The notes under the pieces were generated by a model that was not told the DNA's origin, ran no database searches, and saw nothing but the letters and a program-made list of their open reading frames with translations. Below, one piece after another: positions 24,292-37,559 of a stretch of 64,000 nt of DNA. The position numbers were made by a program, and so were the translations under genes. The stretch is from Temnothorax longispinosus (taxonomy: Eukaryota > Arthropoda > Insecta > Hymenoptera > Formicidae): contig NC_092362.1 of assembly GCF_030848805.1 (NCBI RefSeq), forward strand, positions 23,545,308 through 23,609,307, given 5' to 3'. Every line of letters starts with the position of its first letter. Within the stretch, counting starts at the first letter, position 1.

Positions 24292-26249
24292 TGGTCGACG
24301 AGGGTGAGACGGTAAGAGGTGTGAACCGTAAACGCGCCACGTGCGCCAAATGGAAATGGACCAAATATCGCTGCAAACACTCGACCGTGCGAGTATCGAT
24401 ATACGACGCACCCTCCTACATCTCTCCTACCTCCTGATCCTCCTCCCCCAGACTCTACTACGATCAAGGCACACACATATGGGCTCTCCGTGTGGACCTC
24501 CGTTTGTCGTTTATATGCCTTCCCTCCTCCCTCCCAGCCTCGTCTCGCCCGCACACGTGTGCGACGTTCTGCTCGAAAATTCTCCGGTCACTCGAATCCA
24601 TCAGGAGTCCGCAAAATATCGTGAGCTACTTCTCTTGTACTCTTTGACGCTCGCAGCATGCGTGTGAGTGCTGGCACAAAACTGTATATGGCGTCAGGGG
24701 AAAGGAAGTAAAACCGTACATTTTTTAAATAGCACATATTTTTACGGTAATATTTTTCGCACGTGAGAGACCGGTTTTCGACCCGTTTGGTAGATTAGTT
24801 TTACGTTTCTTCCACCATTTTTATATGGCGCGTTTAATGTTACCTTTGTATTTTACATATCGAACAGATTGTTGCATATCTAATTATTTTTGCCATAAAT
24901 TCTTTGGTAAAACAAAATGCATTTTCTTACTAACGTAATTAATTACAAATGAAAGTTCGTTTCATTATATATGTAAAATGTGTAAACTATATAAGTAGCA
25001 TAATTCGAAAGCTATATGTAAATGATGGAATAGACTGAGCATTTGAACATAATTATGTAAAATACTAAGAATGAGGATTTATAGCTTTATTTAGCGTATA
25101 TATAACTTAACGTTTAAACATTTTAAATAAAGTTTCGAGTTATTTGAGTATATCAATATCGATTTTTCTCCCCTAATGCTCCACGAATTTGCCTTTCCAA
25201 ATTACTTTCCGCCATTGAACGAAGTCTAGCTTCATAATGTGAATCTCGCGCATTAAACGCATTATCGCGACGGATCAATTAAATTCCCTGACTCACAGGG
25301 CACGGCGAAGAAGGAAGAAGGAGACACGCGAGAGGGAAATAATGCCCTTCTTGCTTTCAACCGCTCCTTCATTTATCTTATTCATCCAATTCACCGACGA
25401 GAGTCGCGGAAAACATGTATGAAACTACAGCGGAAACGGACAAAAAGAAAACGAAGAATGAGGATAGATGCGCGAGATGCGAACAGGGAGGAACGGAGAA
25501 AGAGACATATGAAGAGTGAAAGCGAGTCAAGGATAGAAAGAACGAGAGAGGGGAGAGAGACGGAGGATCAACGGGAGAGATGTAGGGAGCGAGTGCTTCT
25601 AACTAAACAAATATGTACTCACGTACTCATTCACCTATCTCCCGGTCAGTCCTACCTACGCTCCTAGAGCCCTTTTAAAGACTTTTCCCGCTGTTCTTCT
25701 ACCCCGCGCCACGCAACCGCGACTCCGGGCGCCGACACATACTCGCGGGCGGCGGTCCCGACAAAGGGAAAAGCGCGGTTAGGACTTGAAACGTTTGAAC
25801 GTGTATACGCGTGTACATGTGTGCACGCTCGCTCGAGTCGGTTTTAACGCGGGAAGGGAACGTCACGCAATGCTCGGAGTGCTCCCGCGGCGATTGTAGC
25901 GAGTCCGTCGCCGCTATCATCGGCCGCGGATTTCACAAGTCTCCTTCAAATGGAGGCTACACGATACTCGTACTTCGAGACGTATCCGTCTCCCGGTGCA
26001 AGAAGCCGCGGAGAAGTAGCTTCTCTATATCCACGAGTGTGTTCTCGCTACGTGTCTCTACGCATGCAGAGCAAAGACTATGTATCTTATTTTTACGCGA
26101 CCGTTATACACGAGGATTCTCTTGCGACTCTATTTGCAATTTCTCGTAATACGTAAATGAGTCATTCGTTGCTAAAAGTACGTCACGAGTACGTCTTCTT
26201 ATAAACATGTCAGAAAAATCAATTATTTTTTGCTTATATATATTTAATA

Positions 26250-26514
26250 TTAACCCGGGAATGGGAGCCTGAGGTGATTTTTACACCCCAATAACGAAAA
26301 AATAAAGCTCACAGTAATTTTAATGTGCTTCTTTTGTTTTTTAAAATATTTTTTTTGTCTCCCTCATTTTTTTCAGAAAATGTTGAGTAAATATGTACCT
26401 ATAATTGTCCTCAAATACTAATAAATTATAGACAAAAAAAAATGCAATATGTAATTAATAACAATGGCTTTTAATTGGGAGGTAAAATATATCAGGCGCC
26501 CGTTCCCGGGTTAA
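26250..26514. mobile_element. piggyBac-like MITE with TTAA target duplication
   Basis: Flanked by TTAA at 26250-26253 and 26511-26514. The inner ends are CCCGGGAATGGGAGCCTGA on the left and, reverse-complemented, CCCGGGAACGGGCGCCTGA on the right (two mismatches in 19). Ends starting CC and a TTAA target are diagnostic of the piggyBac superfamily. The 257-base interior is AT-rich with no transposase frame, so the element depends on a transposase encoded elsewhere. This is the best-delimited mobile element in the window. Confidence 0.88.
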
Positions 26515-29500
26515 ATAATTGCTGAAGTTTCTTGCGTTGGAAAAAGCGTCGCCTTCTTATGACACGCCATGATTGAAATTTGCATAACATAACTCTCGTT
26601 TGAAATCTCGCACGTTGCGAATTCTAATGTAAGACAATAAGAACGATATTTATCGGAGCGAGCGCACAAGAAACCGGATCGCTCCCGAAGTGCATCGTGC
26701 CGATTTCGAAAATGGCACGAGGTACGATTAATCGCGATGCGGGAGCGTGGGCGAGCGCGCTCGCGCCCCTAACGAAGAACGCGGGGTCGGACGTAATCCG
26801 CTCTCAGAACGAAAGAGGGGACGAGAAAGCTCGCAGGGTAGAGAATCACCGTGGTGGCCCCCACGAGGTGGGGTGGTCGCACGCTAGATGATATCCAGAG
26901 GATTATTCTCTCCCGGTCGCATCACAAACTGCCGTGACAAATCGCCCTATACTTTATGAGACAAGTCTTTCTTCTGTGCGGCCCGGCAGCCGCTTCACTC
27001 CGTCGGGGCATATATCACCCGGGACTGTCGATATATTATCGCCCGCGACGCCTACCGAGTCGCTACTCAACAGAGTCAATACACGATGCGTCGAAACAAA
27101 TAGCCTGCGAGAGACGCATAGCATAGCGCGAGCGGGAGAAGTGACAGTAGCAGCCGGCCGTCAGACGAAATCCTTCCGTGGATTTAGACGACGATATATA
27201 GTTCTCGAGAATCGATGCGATCGCGCCTCGATATACTCTTTTAGCGATGTCTCTCTCGCAAGCGTGGAATACTGCGAACGCGTGAAAAAAAAAAAATACA
27301 GAAAGTAATATCTGGCGCTTAAAGCGTAAACAAAGTCACGGCGAGTTCAAATGTGTAATTATACGGTCGGTAAAATTAACGCGGTACATTAATTCGCGCG
27401 TATAAAGTAAAAACAGCATCAAATATTGAATTGAAATTCCTATTGAACCGCGCGAAAGTGTTACTCGTTGATAGCTTCTCCGCCGAAGATAATAATTTTC
27501 GATGCACCCTCGGTTTTTCGCGCCCCCACAACGTAAGCTTGGCACATTTTTAATTATGTTCCTTCCTATTGCGCCACGCCGTGTCTTTTAACGTGGGAGC
27601 TGTATAACTTGTTAATTTATAATTATGATATTCCTGGCCACTTTGTAATCGCGCAGCCGTTTCGCCATTCGGCGTTTTCTCAGCCCTCAGCCCGTCGTAG
27701 CCCTTCCCATAAATTTCCTGCTTTCAGTGGCCGATTTATAATTACCGCTTTCATATACCCGAAGTGTAATTTGCTTGTGTAAATTCCACATGCTCGGCTC
27801 GATGTAGTAATATTTCACGAACAATTCTGAAAGGTATACGGTTTACGCGAGTGGCCGCATATTTTCCGCCGCCCGCGGAAGATAACGGTTTGTATGAGAT
27901 TTATAATACTTCTATATTATACCCTACACTTTTTTTTCTCTGTCTTTCAATTTTATAGGAAAATTTTGCGGAACGACCCGGCTCGGGCGAAGGGAGGGTC
28001 CTTAAAAAAAATGCAGAATTCGTAAAATTTTCGTGCACCCCGCGTGTATATAGCGGCAAATATAAAAATTTATATCGTCACGCTAATATTAGTTTTTTGC
28101 GAGGAATGTCCTCCTCAAAACCGCGCAAGCGCGATAGCATTCTCTAAATATAAATTAAAATCGAAGCATTAATGTTTAAATTAATAACGAAGTAATTGAG
28201 ACACGTGTGTCATATAGAACTTTAGCCGGTTTGATAATCCCGGTTTGTACGAAAATGACGCACCGTACAGCGAACTGTAATGCAATTAGATTTTAATAGG
28301 ACCGTACATTATTCAGAAACGGCAGTTTCCACGCCGATGAAAATTTAGAGGCGATACTTTATGTTTTAATATTCATATGTCACATCAATGTCGAATAAAT
28401 GCGCGATTGCTGTCCACGATGCTTTATAATATATGCAAAGTGAAGATGTAACTAATGAAAATTGAGGTGGAATTGTTTCTTCGGAATTTTTATTTTCACG
28501 GAAATTTTTTGCTCTCTTAAGAAGACATTTATTCTTATAAGATAATAGACAGCGGAAGTGTGGCAAATTTATCACGCATTTATCACGGAAGAATATCTTT
28601 AACTTTATAACGTAGCTTTATAATATTGAATAAATTATTTTTAATTGTCGAACTTGCAAAATATAAATAATTAAATTAATAAAAATAGTAAAATAACTGA
28701 GTATTACAGAAAAACGATTTTTTCAGTTTCAAACAAAACAATTCTGGAATATTTTCTTTTGTTTTACACTTGTTCTACACACACATACGATATATTTTCT
28801 TTAGAATTTAAAATATCCTTTATCAAAACTTACAATTCATTAATTAAAAAAACAGTATGCTTATACTTTAAAAAACAATTAATACAAAAATATATATTTA
28901 ATCAATTAATACAGAATTCGTATAATCGAAAGAGCTAGAAGGAGCTAAAGGAGAGTACAAATATCTAAAAATCGATTGCATTCCGGCATGATGAGGACCG
29001 CGGAAGGAACGGTGGCATGCGGCACGCGTGCGATCGGCATTCTGCGGTTCGCGGCCGCGGGGCATTGCGTTTTGCGCGGTGCTAATCGCGAACCGCGATT
29101 GCTTTCGTGAGAAAGGGAACGCTCTCTCGGCCTCTTTCTCGCGGTTTGAGCCCATGGCGGCCGATGTTTCGCGGCGCTTTCGTGCGCACGGTGGCGCGGT
29201 AGCCACGCGACTGTCGAGCAGGTAGCGGCTTACAGCTTTTCGAGCGTGGAGTTTCGAGGTTTCGCGGTTTCGGGGAGGGATAGGACGGGTTGTGGGTGAA
29301 AGAGCGTGGGGTGGAGTGAAAGGGGATGAAGCGTCGGCGCCCGACGATACACTACACTACCCGACACAACGATGCGTGCGACTACTGCGACTATCCCCCC
29401 AGTGCGTGCCACGCGCCCGACATGACAACACGTATTTCCTCACGTTGCTCGTGTCGGCAACGAAAGCAAATCTTTCTGACGCCAGACGGTTCGGAAAGTA
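26515..29500. other. Non-coding DNA with two CpG-rich patches
   Basis: CpG-rich at 26640-27270 and 28970-29450, AT-rich between. The 28970-29230 patch has open frames on both strands. The ATGGCGG core (YY1/Pho-like) occurs at 29154-29160. No splice-supported exon recognised. Confidence 0.45.
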
Positions 29501-32299
29501 ATGACAATTTTTGTAATAATCTGAAATTTGATTAACATATTTGTGCGATTGACATTATTGATCGTATTTGTACATTTTATTAATTAATATAAGCAATTTT
29601 TATTTAATATAAGCAATTAGAAATAATCCATAAATAGAGAATAAATTAAAATATATATGTTAGTTCGCAAAAAACTAAATGTACCCAATTCGATAAAAAA
29701 TTCTCGTTTAAGTTTTTGCAACGTTAAATTTGACGAGATATAGTTCAAAAGACAAAATAAAACATAGACAATTACAAATTATGATAAGACATTTTGTTAT
29801 TTATCTAATGCAAAGAGCAAAGCATAAGAACACCATGTTTCTATTTATAATTCATTGTAAGAGTTTTATTTTCAACGATGATAATAACGACGTCGATAAT
29901 AATAATAATAATACTAATCATAATGAGACGAAAACGATGACAGAATATTTCATAGAATGCATTTTATTTTTAGCTTCCAACGTGCATACTAACGCGCTGG
30001 CATATAGAATGCAAAAGGTCACATTCTAGACTTATATTTTATACCGTATCCCAGTTTATTGCTCGCTGAAATGTGAAACACGTATACTTTCTACGAAATA
30101 TGCGACTGTCGTTAATAGCGTCTGCAATCCTGATGCCGGCGTATGAATGCAAAAATTGATCCAAACGATTTCAGCAGCTGTTCACAACACGTCAAAAGAG
30201 AATAACACGCTCTTCACTCCACACCTCTCATTTTTTATTCATGGGTCTAGACCTAGTAGATTTGTGCCAAGTTGTATGAGAATGGAACATATATCAGTCA
30301 TCGTGCGCTTACTTGCTACAAAGAAGAATGATGACGAAGAGAGACAGATGTTGATAACTTCTCTGATTTATTATTATTCGACGATCTCTCGCGCGTCTGA
30401 CGCTGATATTACGTTTCGTTCGCTCTACTCGATCATCGTCTTTAAAAATCTGAATGATTCGGATATTCCATTTAATAGCAATTCCTCGTTTAAATATTCT
30501 TTTAACAACTTATCATATTTTTTCCTCTAAATTTTGCTATTAATCATAAATACTTCCGGATTTATCGTAATTTTACTCCGTTCTAGATAACTTCAATTAT
30601 ACTCATTCTCATAAATCCAGTATTATATCCCAATCATTTTTAAAACTTCTAAAAATTAGCAATAGTTAATGTTAAAAGCGGTACAAAAAATAAAATAATC
30701 ATATAGCCGCGAGAAAAATGTTACATTTGACTTGCTTCAACATTTTTGCAATTTTGTTCAAAGTATAGAAAATGTACGTCACTTAGAAACCTCTTTGTAC
30801 GCGATGTTTCTTACCGACTTGAAAAAACTTTTACGTAGAATAGGCGCATTCAGCGTTTCAGTAGATGCAATTGCATGGCGATGGCTTGCAAGATGACCTG
30901 ATAACAATCGCGATCGATAAAGAAAACAGCTTGGCCGACGATAAAGCGTAAACACTGCGTTCCCCCTTTGTCAACGTGTACACGCGGCTCCGCGAACGTG
31001 AAACAAGATAAAGCGGAACAATACTTTCGTCGATTAAATGGATGCACTTAGAGGAAATTAATTTTTCGCGCTGGAAATAATGGCATCGGGTTGCTGACAT
31101 AATTGACGGCGCTTTTTATGAAATAATAACGAACCACGGCTTGTGCACGGGGGAGCAAAGATGTAATTTGACATATTAGTGCCGAATTCGGCATTAACAA
31201 GTGATAACTCGGACCTCGCGATAATTATTAGAAAATAAACGTCTGGTCGCCTAACTGCCAGATAAGGATAAGAACGCGCCTATCTAAATGATGTCGTTAC
31301 AAAGTAGTTACGTAAGATAAAAGACAAAATTAATGTCTAAAAATAGATACGTCTGAATATTAGCGTAATATTTGCCTAAATTCAAGAAAATAACAAAATA
31401 CTTCTCTCATTGCACATTACGGAGTATACAACATTTAGGACATCTTTCTAGTTATATTCGGAGTATATTTTCCGTGTTTCAAGAATAGTAACATCTAAGA
31501 CGTTACAGAAAAGACGGCGTAACAGCGTCGCCGAGGGTGGGTCGCGATTACAAATATTGCTCGTTAAGTCACGTCGTGTTTAAGTTCGCGGAGCGCGCGG
31601 GACGCATTATCGGTTGCTTACTTTACATCGTGTCGCCATCGCGAAAATTAAGCCGCTTGTTTTAAACGCTTGTCAAGAATTCCCAAGTTGTAAGTGGCCG
31701 TCGGTATCGATCGGCCACATTTCGGCGAGTTTACGCTTACACACCTGTTTGATTGCCTCGCTTCGCCTGTAGTGTTGCTACAAATTGACACGACGTCCTG
31801 ATAGCACTTCGCGACTTTAAGCCGACGTGGTCGCGCGCTGGACTGATATCATTCGAACGTTTTTGCTTCACTTTATTACATTTACTACAATACGTTTAAT
31901 CGCGATATCTTGATTCGTAGTTTAACACGTAACTCCAGCGAACTTATAACCTCGTATAAAAATATCTGGAACGAATAAATCCCAATGTATCGGTGATAAA
32001 GATTTCACTTCAACGCGACATACATTTTACGCAATTTTTATTCAAATGTGAAAATTGATTGGTCAGATTCCGCTATACAACTCGTCAACAGCTGCACAAC
32101 ACACAAAACTGACAATTATGCCATTTTGCAATCGAACTTATTTATGATATGTTTATATTTAAATATCATTATCATTATTATTAGCATCTTGCGCATAATA
32201 TTCTTAATGTTATAATTTAAAAGAAAAAATGTGTTTCCCTCGATAAACGCACATCGTTACACTGTCAGCTTTCGCATTTTTGAGAACTAAATCACTATT
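29501..32299. other. Non-coding DNA; one longish AT-rich open frame
   Basis: Includes a GAT/AAT trinucleotide tract at about 29876-29920 and, at 30147-30530 on the plus strand, a 127-codon ATG frame (starts MQKLIQTISAAVHNTSKENN) in AT-rich DNA. A frame of that length is unexpected there, but it has no recognisable motif and no supporting signals. The remainder (30540-32300) shows nothing definable. Confidence 0.4.
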
Positions 32300-32820
32300 C
32301 CACTTGCGTTGCACTTGACAATTATTGCATCCTGTTGCATCAGCGACGAGACCGCCGTGGCAGGTATATCCGCATATCCGCGAACGTACACACTGATCAA
32401 TCACTGATAGCCTCGACCACCGATCTCGTATTTCCCCGCCATATGTCATTCCCGTGGATCTTGGGGATCCACGCGCGGCATCGATACGTAAAAGGTAATC
32501 GCTCGAATCCACTCCATTCACTGTCAGAAAAGTTCGTTGCGCGTTCGCTTTCTCTATCTCTCTTTCCCTTTCCCGCGTGTTCACAACACGACCGAGGAGG
32601 AGGACAATCGTCGTTGCGCGATCTTGGTGAACCGTTAGACAGAGAGGAGCAGATCGACAGGTCGCCTCAAAACGAACTTGAGCGAAGGAGAGAGATGGAC
32701 GTACTGGAGGCGACCGAGAGAGCAAGCGCGAGTGTGCGAGGGAAAGAGAGAGCGAGAGAGAGACAGTCCAAACACACGGACACACGTGCCCAATGTGTCC
32801 GTGTATGCTCACAAGGATGG

Positions 32821-32905
32821 AAGAGAGAGAAAGAGAGTGAGAGTGAGAGTGAGAGAGAGAGAGAATGTGTGTGTGTGAGAGAGAGAGAGAGAAAGAGAGG
32901 GAGAA
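32821..32905. repeat. GA/GT-rich microsatellite (imperfect)
   Basis: Tandem AGAG with GAGT interruptions and a (TG)n insert near 32866-32877. Confidence 0.9.
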
Positions 32906-32911
32906 ACATAC

Positions 32912-32974
32912 CCCAAAGGTGTCAGAAGGCGCTGGCAGTGTTCCGCGGTATATCTGCCGGTTGTCTCGAGACAT
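32912..32974 (-). other. Possible FoxP 5' exon end with phase-0 ATG frame
   Basis: An ATG at 32974 opens MSRDNRQIYRGTLPAPSDTF plus G and meets a good donor, GGG/GTATGT, beside 32912 in phase 0, compatible with the FoxP acceptor at 4396. The ATG context is poor (T at -3). It is one of several phase-compatible 5' candidates and may be chance. Confidence 0.2.
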
Positions 32975-33164
32975 CCACGCTCAGTAGGCGATACCGTGTT
33001 TGCCACGACGCTGCGAGGCACCCCAGGCAGGCCTCCGAGGGTGGCCTCGAAGGCGGTGGTAGGGCGACTTGCTGTGTTGTGTCGGATGCTACCGGGTAGC
33101 GAGTACTTGTTGTTGAGATGCCGGGTATAGGGGTGTAGGGGTGGTAAACGCGGGGTATACGGTG

Positions 33165-33179
33165 ACAGAGAGAAAAAGG

Positions 33180-33226
<47 letters not shown>

Positions 33227-33262
33227 AGAGAGAGAAAGAAAGAGAGAGAGAGAGAGAGAGAA
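33165..33262. repeat. (GA)n microsatellite
   Basis: Almost uninterrupted GA dinucleotides with a few AAA interruptions; long enough to recruit GAGA-type factors in insects. Confidence 0.95.
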
Positions 33263-34398
33263 GGTGCATACACACAAGAAAAAGAGAGAGGGAAGGGATT
33301 GGTGTACAAAAGGAGAGAGGTGGAGGAGCGGGAGGGGAAGGAGCCGGGGGTGGCACCCCCGAGAATGGCCTTGCGCAGCTACGTCGGCTGGCTGGCGGAG
33401 AAAGCGCGGGATAAGGCGGTGGTTGTGGCCGCGGGTTGGGTGGATTTGTACGTTGTGCGGGGGTGGAGGGTGCGCGCGAATCTCTAGCGGCCGCTGCTGC
33501 TGCTCCTGCTGCCGCTGATGCTACTGCTGCTGCTGCTGTTGCCACTACCGCTGTCGCTGTCGCTGCAACCCGTTCCGAGCGGAGGCTTGTCCGCTAAACA
33601 GCCAGACACGCGAAAGCACGCGAAACACAACTGGGTCGCGACGTGGCTCCGTAGTCATTCTCGGCGGTATAGGGGTGGTCGCCGCGATACGGGCGGTGGC
33701 GGGGATGCAAGGCAGAGGGAGGAGGAGGAGAAAGACACGCGGAGCGTGTCGCGGAATGCTGACCGGATCATTGGACGTTGCTGCGTTCAAGAATGAAGAA
33801 ATGCCTCGACGATAGCCGTATAGGACGTAGGACAAAAGGTGATAGACAAGGGATGAACGACTACCGGCTTCGACGCGCGTTCATCGACAACGATGACGAC
33901 GACGACGAGGATAACGAAGATGACTTGCTTGCACGCGACGCGACGAGGCAAGCAGTCGGCCGAGGACGCGACAGGAGTGTACACGCGGCACGGATGCGCG
34001 CAACTCTGCGGGCGGGCACGACCGGCTGCGCTGTTTTCCTCCCTGCCGTTAAAACAATAATGCAATATTTAACCATACACACGGGGAGCGAGAGAAAGAG
34101 CGTAAGCGAGAGAAAACCCGAGAGAGGGGGTGCCGGCGTCGCGTCGGGGCAAGAGAAGGTAGGGAGGTAAGGAAAGTAGGGGCGGCTATAGGGGACGCGC
34201 GGGGGGACTTTCTCCCCTCCAGAGGCACCCGAGAGGCAGCAAGTTGTAAGCTCTTCTTTCTCTTTCCCTCTTCCCAGCGTTCTCCAGCGATCGCGCGGTT
34301 GCTTCGTGCGCCGTTAGTTGTCTCGATGCTGCTTTCTCATCGTTTTGTCACTGCGTCTCTCTCTCCCTCTCTCACCTCGTCTTTTTCCACACTCCCGG

Positions 34399-34401
<3 letters not shown>

Positions 34402-34448
<47 letters not shown>
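34402..34448. repeat. (CT)n microsatellite
   Basis: About 23 uninterrupted CT units on the plus strand, i.e. GA on the FoxP strand. Confidence 0.95.
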
Positions 34449-34453
<5 letters not shown>

Positions 34454-34824
34454 CTCGCGCGTGGTGCAAGCTTTTAGGGGCATCTCACCCCGCATCCAAC
34501 GCTTTTATGCGACGGCGGCAGTAACAGGGGGAGAGGGCGCGAGAGGGATACGATATAGGGGACGTCGTAGTGGGGGTCGGAGGCGGCGCATGCTTCTCTC
34601 TCGAGAGGGATGCGAGGGCCGGCAGCCTGGGGTGGCTCTAGACGCATTCTCCCAGCGATGCAGGTGGGCGAACGCCGACGGAGAGGATGGAACGGACGGA
34701 CGGTCGTGCACGCGTATACTCCGTCGTTCGACTACCTACTGACGGCACTGTCCGACGAAGAATTATGTTAGACTTTGCATTCGAAAATGTACAAGAAAAC
34801 TTCTGTACATGCGTGATACTTATA

Positions 34825-34945
34825 GGCTGCGGTCCACTTGACGCTACAAATGCTTCGAAGCATTCCTCTTCTCTTTTCTTTCAATGAAGAAAGAAGGAGA
34901 AAAAAAACGCTCCAAAGAATTTGTAGCGTCAAGTGGACCGCAGCC
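34825..34945. mobile_element. 121-base MITE-like foldback
   Basis: The ends are perfect inverted repeats of 27 bases, starting GGCTGCGGTCCACTTGACGC on the left and mirrored on the right. The interior arms continue to pair (CTTCGAAGC... with ...GCTCCAAAG and polypyrimidine with polypurine), so the whole element folds into one hairpin. ATA occurs on both flanks, but the target duplication is not certain. No coding capacity. The superfamily is not assignable from the ends alone. Confidence 0.78.
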
Positions 34946-37559
34946 ATAATCGGACACAAATCTGATTCTTCATATGATGATACTTTTCTTAGGACGATAT
35001 TATAGCTACTCTCTTTCATCGTCGAGATAATGATATTTGGAAATGTATTTAAACACTGAAAATGAATACTCTTGTATACCAGTTTGTTGCTCGTTTGCTA
35101 TTGTATATGTATTGTATATGTATATGTTGTATTGAACAATTCAGTTGTTTCAAGAGAATTTGTCTGTAATTTCATCAAAAGAAATTTTCTCTCAAAACAT
35201 TGGAGCGCAAGTTGAAGATTATTTTTCAATATAATGAATGTCAGAGAGGACCTTTATGTTATAAAATGATCGAAGAATCAGCAGCAACTTTTCCAGCATA
35301 TATCGGCTAACGTTTTTATATGTACGTTTGCCAGACACTTCACTTTAACTCAATAATCTCCAGCCTACATGGAATCAATTATCACATAACAATTAAGAAA
35401 ATGAATGTGACGTTATTTTTATTAATATTTAATATAAATACCTAATATTTATTAATAAATAAATTGTTAATCTTCAGTAAATACCTTTTAATTTAATCTA
35501 TACATATATTAAAGCTCCGTTAAATATAATTTGAAATTAAACAAAAAAATAATAAAAAAATGTAATATGTGTGCAGTTGTAAAGCAAGGAAAAGCTTTCA
35601 TTTCTCACAAACCTATTGTAATTCAAAATTACTTATTACTGCCTCTCACTGTCTCACTTTTTGTTAAATAGGAATTAATTTAAGTATATTAATTTAAAAA
35701 ATCAATAGTTGAAAGACAATGTACAATATTGGAGACGTGTTAAACGTAATCCATTGCATTTAAATTTCCATTTTCTTGTATAACTCGATCACACGCGATG
35801 CTCCCTTTTAATTTGTGTTTTTCACGTATTGCAAATTGCATCAGGCATAAACGAGACGGCACTTACCGCTGCTTTCAATCAACCGCAATTTACTTTTATG
35901 CAAATTTTTATCAAACCGTGTCGCATTCATCACGAAATTTATTTCTACTATCAACCTGCGTGACGCTATAATTAATATCGCAGCATGTCTAATCAGCGAA
36001 TATAAACCCTTAACAGTGAGATCAAATGCGGTATCTAAAATTACAATTTTCATCGATTAATCATAGTAGTAGTGCTTCATGATAACGTAACCAAATTCAA
36101 ATTTAATTCGATTATATCAAGTGGACACGTCTGATATTATCTGTCAATGATTACTCATTGTCCATGGGCAACAAATACTGATTTATGTCATTCATTGGCT
36201 CTTAATACAGATACCGCGAACAGATTATACCATTTGATCCAGCCGAATTCCGTTCGCTCGGTCAAGAGTTCAAAAGGTGAATCATCAAACATGAACGCAC
36301 TATTTAATCGTTGCATACAAGTAAAATGAGCGCGCAGCAAATGATTATGATCTCAATCTACATTTTTCTACTTAAATATTATTTTCAATTAATATTTTTG
36401 CGTAATGCCGTATTGATTGGATACCGCAAGTACCGCGCCACTTGAGACCAAGAAATAATCAAGATGTACTTACTAGATTAACCTAATGTTTACGCATCAA
36501 AATTTGTTTCTTAATTTCCCTATGTGCTTATTATTTCACGTGAAATGCGCACCGCCAATCGCCATATTATTAAATTCGCTTATTATAATACATATATTCA
36601 ATATATTGCTGCGTATGTTGATTAAGTTATATTATTCTGACAAATGTCGCGAGCAAAATCAAATCGACCGTATCAAGAAACGGTGATTTGAAAAACAGGA
36701 ATAACATCGCGAAACGTTAAGTTGCGTTAATTAATAGCAGGTATAGCGATTGCAATATAAGTTAAGCCGAGGGGTCATAAGTTACGCGGAGAGATGGAAG
36801 TTTTCGATACGAAAGCGTCTCGTAAAACGGGGCTTCGACCCGCGTCATAAATTTGCAGTATAATTCCAAGAATAATCGTTAGGAGCAGATGTTGCTAACA
36901 ATAATCTAGGTAGGTATCAGCACACAGGTCTACTAAAACATTCCGGAACCGATCCATTGATATACGTCGTAGCGCGCGCGATAGGTACGAATATAAAACT
37001 GTGTCGGGTAAGATTGTGCGCATGAATCGCGCAGCTAGATAATGCCGCGCCGGTGATCGAAGTCGGATATGAGAGAAGCGAAAGAATCGATTCGAGAAGG
37101 ATGTCTGCGCCCTGTTGAGTTCCCATTGCACTGTCTAAGCTATAGCACGCGCGAATACATTTTTTGTAATCTGTTATTTGCATATTTCTTGGCGTATAGT
37201 CACTAATATTTTAATTAAAGGTCTTTCATAATGTAATAATTTGATTAGACAAATAAATAGAAACCTACGTAATTTTCCATATCTTCTATTCTGCATTTTT
37301 CGATAAGAAAGTACGTCATTCATGTGAGAAAACTGTATATATGTACATGTTCCTTTTTTCTCTTATACCCTGTCTTTTTATTTTTTTATTATGTAAAATT
37401 ATGCTTATCCAATTAATATTATATTTTAAATAAAATTATGCCAATTAAAATTCCTATGAGAGACACATAGCTATACTACAGCCATTCGTTAATTATCAGC
37501 GATATTAAAGCCTTCTCTCCCAAACCGTTCTTGCATTCCCCAGCATAATTCCAAACGCT
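34946..37559. other. AT-rich non-coding DNA
   Basis: No gene recognised. A consensus GTAAGTG donor lies on the minus strand beside 35878, but its upstream frame ends in phase 1 and has no good acceptor. Another GTAAGTA motif lies near 36471-36476. Both are recorded as weak. Confidence 0.5.

Larger units (their letters stand above)
19480..26249. other. Long non-coding stretch
   Basis: AT-rich for most of its length. CpG-richer parts lie at 21120-21200, 21700-21960, 22500-22800, 24100-24660 and 25640-26060. No splice-bounded frame is recognisable. A consensus TATA box lies at about 21050 (separate entry). The strong open frames near 24.1-24.6 kb overlap on both strands around a poly-G tract. 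Confidence 0.5.
32300..34750. promoter_or_regulatory. GC- and GA-rich island, candidate FoxP promoter/leader region
   Basis: The largest compositional island in the window. It contains dense GAGA/CTCT tracts (32821-32905, 33165-33262, 34402-34448), a CTG/CAG-rich block at 33494-33545 and high CpG. GAGA tracts are binding sites for GAGA-type factors in insect promoters. The CAG-rich minus strand resembles leaders of insect neurodevelopmental genes. The long frames (254 codons on each strand) are encoded by dinucleotide repeats and CpG-rich DNA and are not taken as genes. Promoter function is inference. Confidence 0.4.

Noticed and set aside
32210..33545. Open frames of 166-254 codons on both strands around the GA repeats
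   Set aside because: They are produced by dinucleotide repeats (Ser-Leu and Arg-Glu runs) that lack stops in several frames at once; no domain and no consistent splice context.
35878..36053. Minus-strand exon candidate with perfect GTAAGTG donor
   Set aside because: The frame ends in phase 1, not compatible with 4396, and no good acceptor or promoter context is visible.
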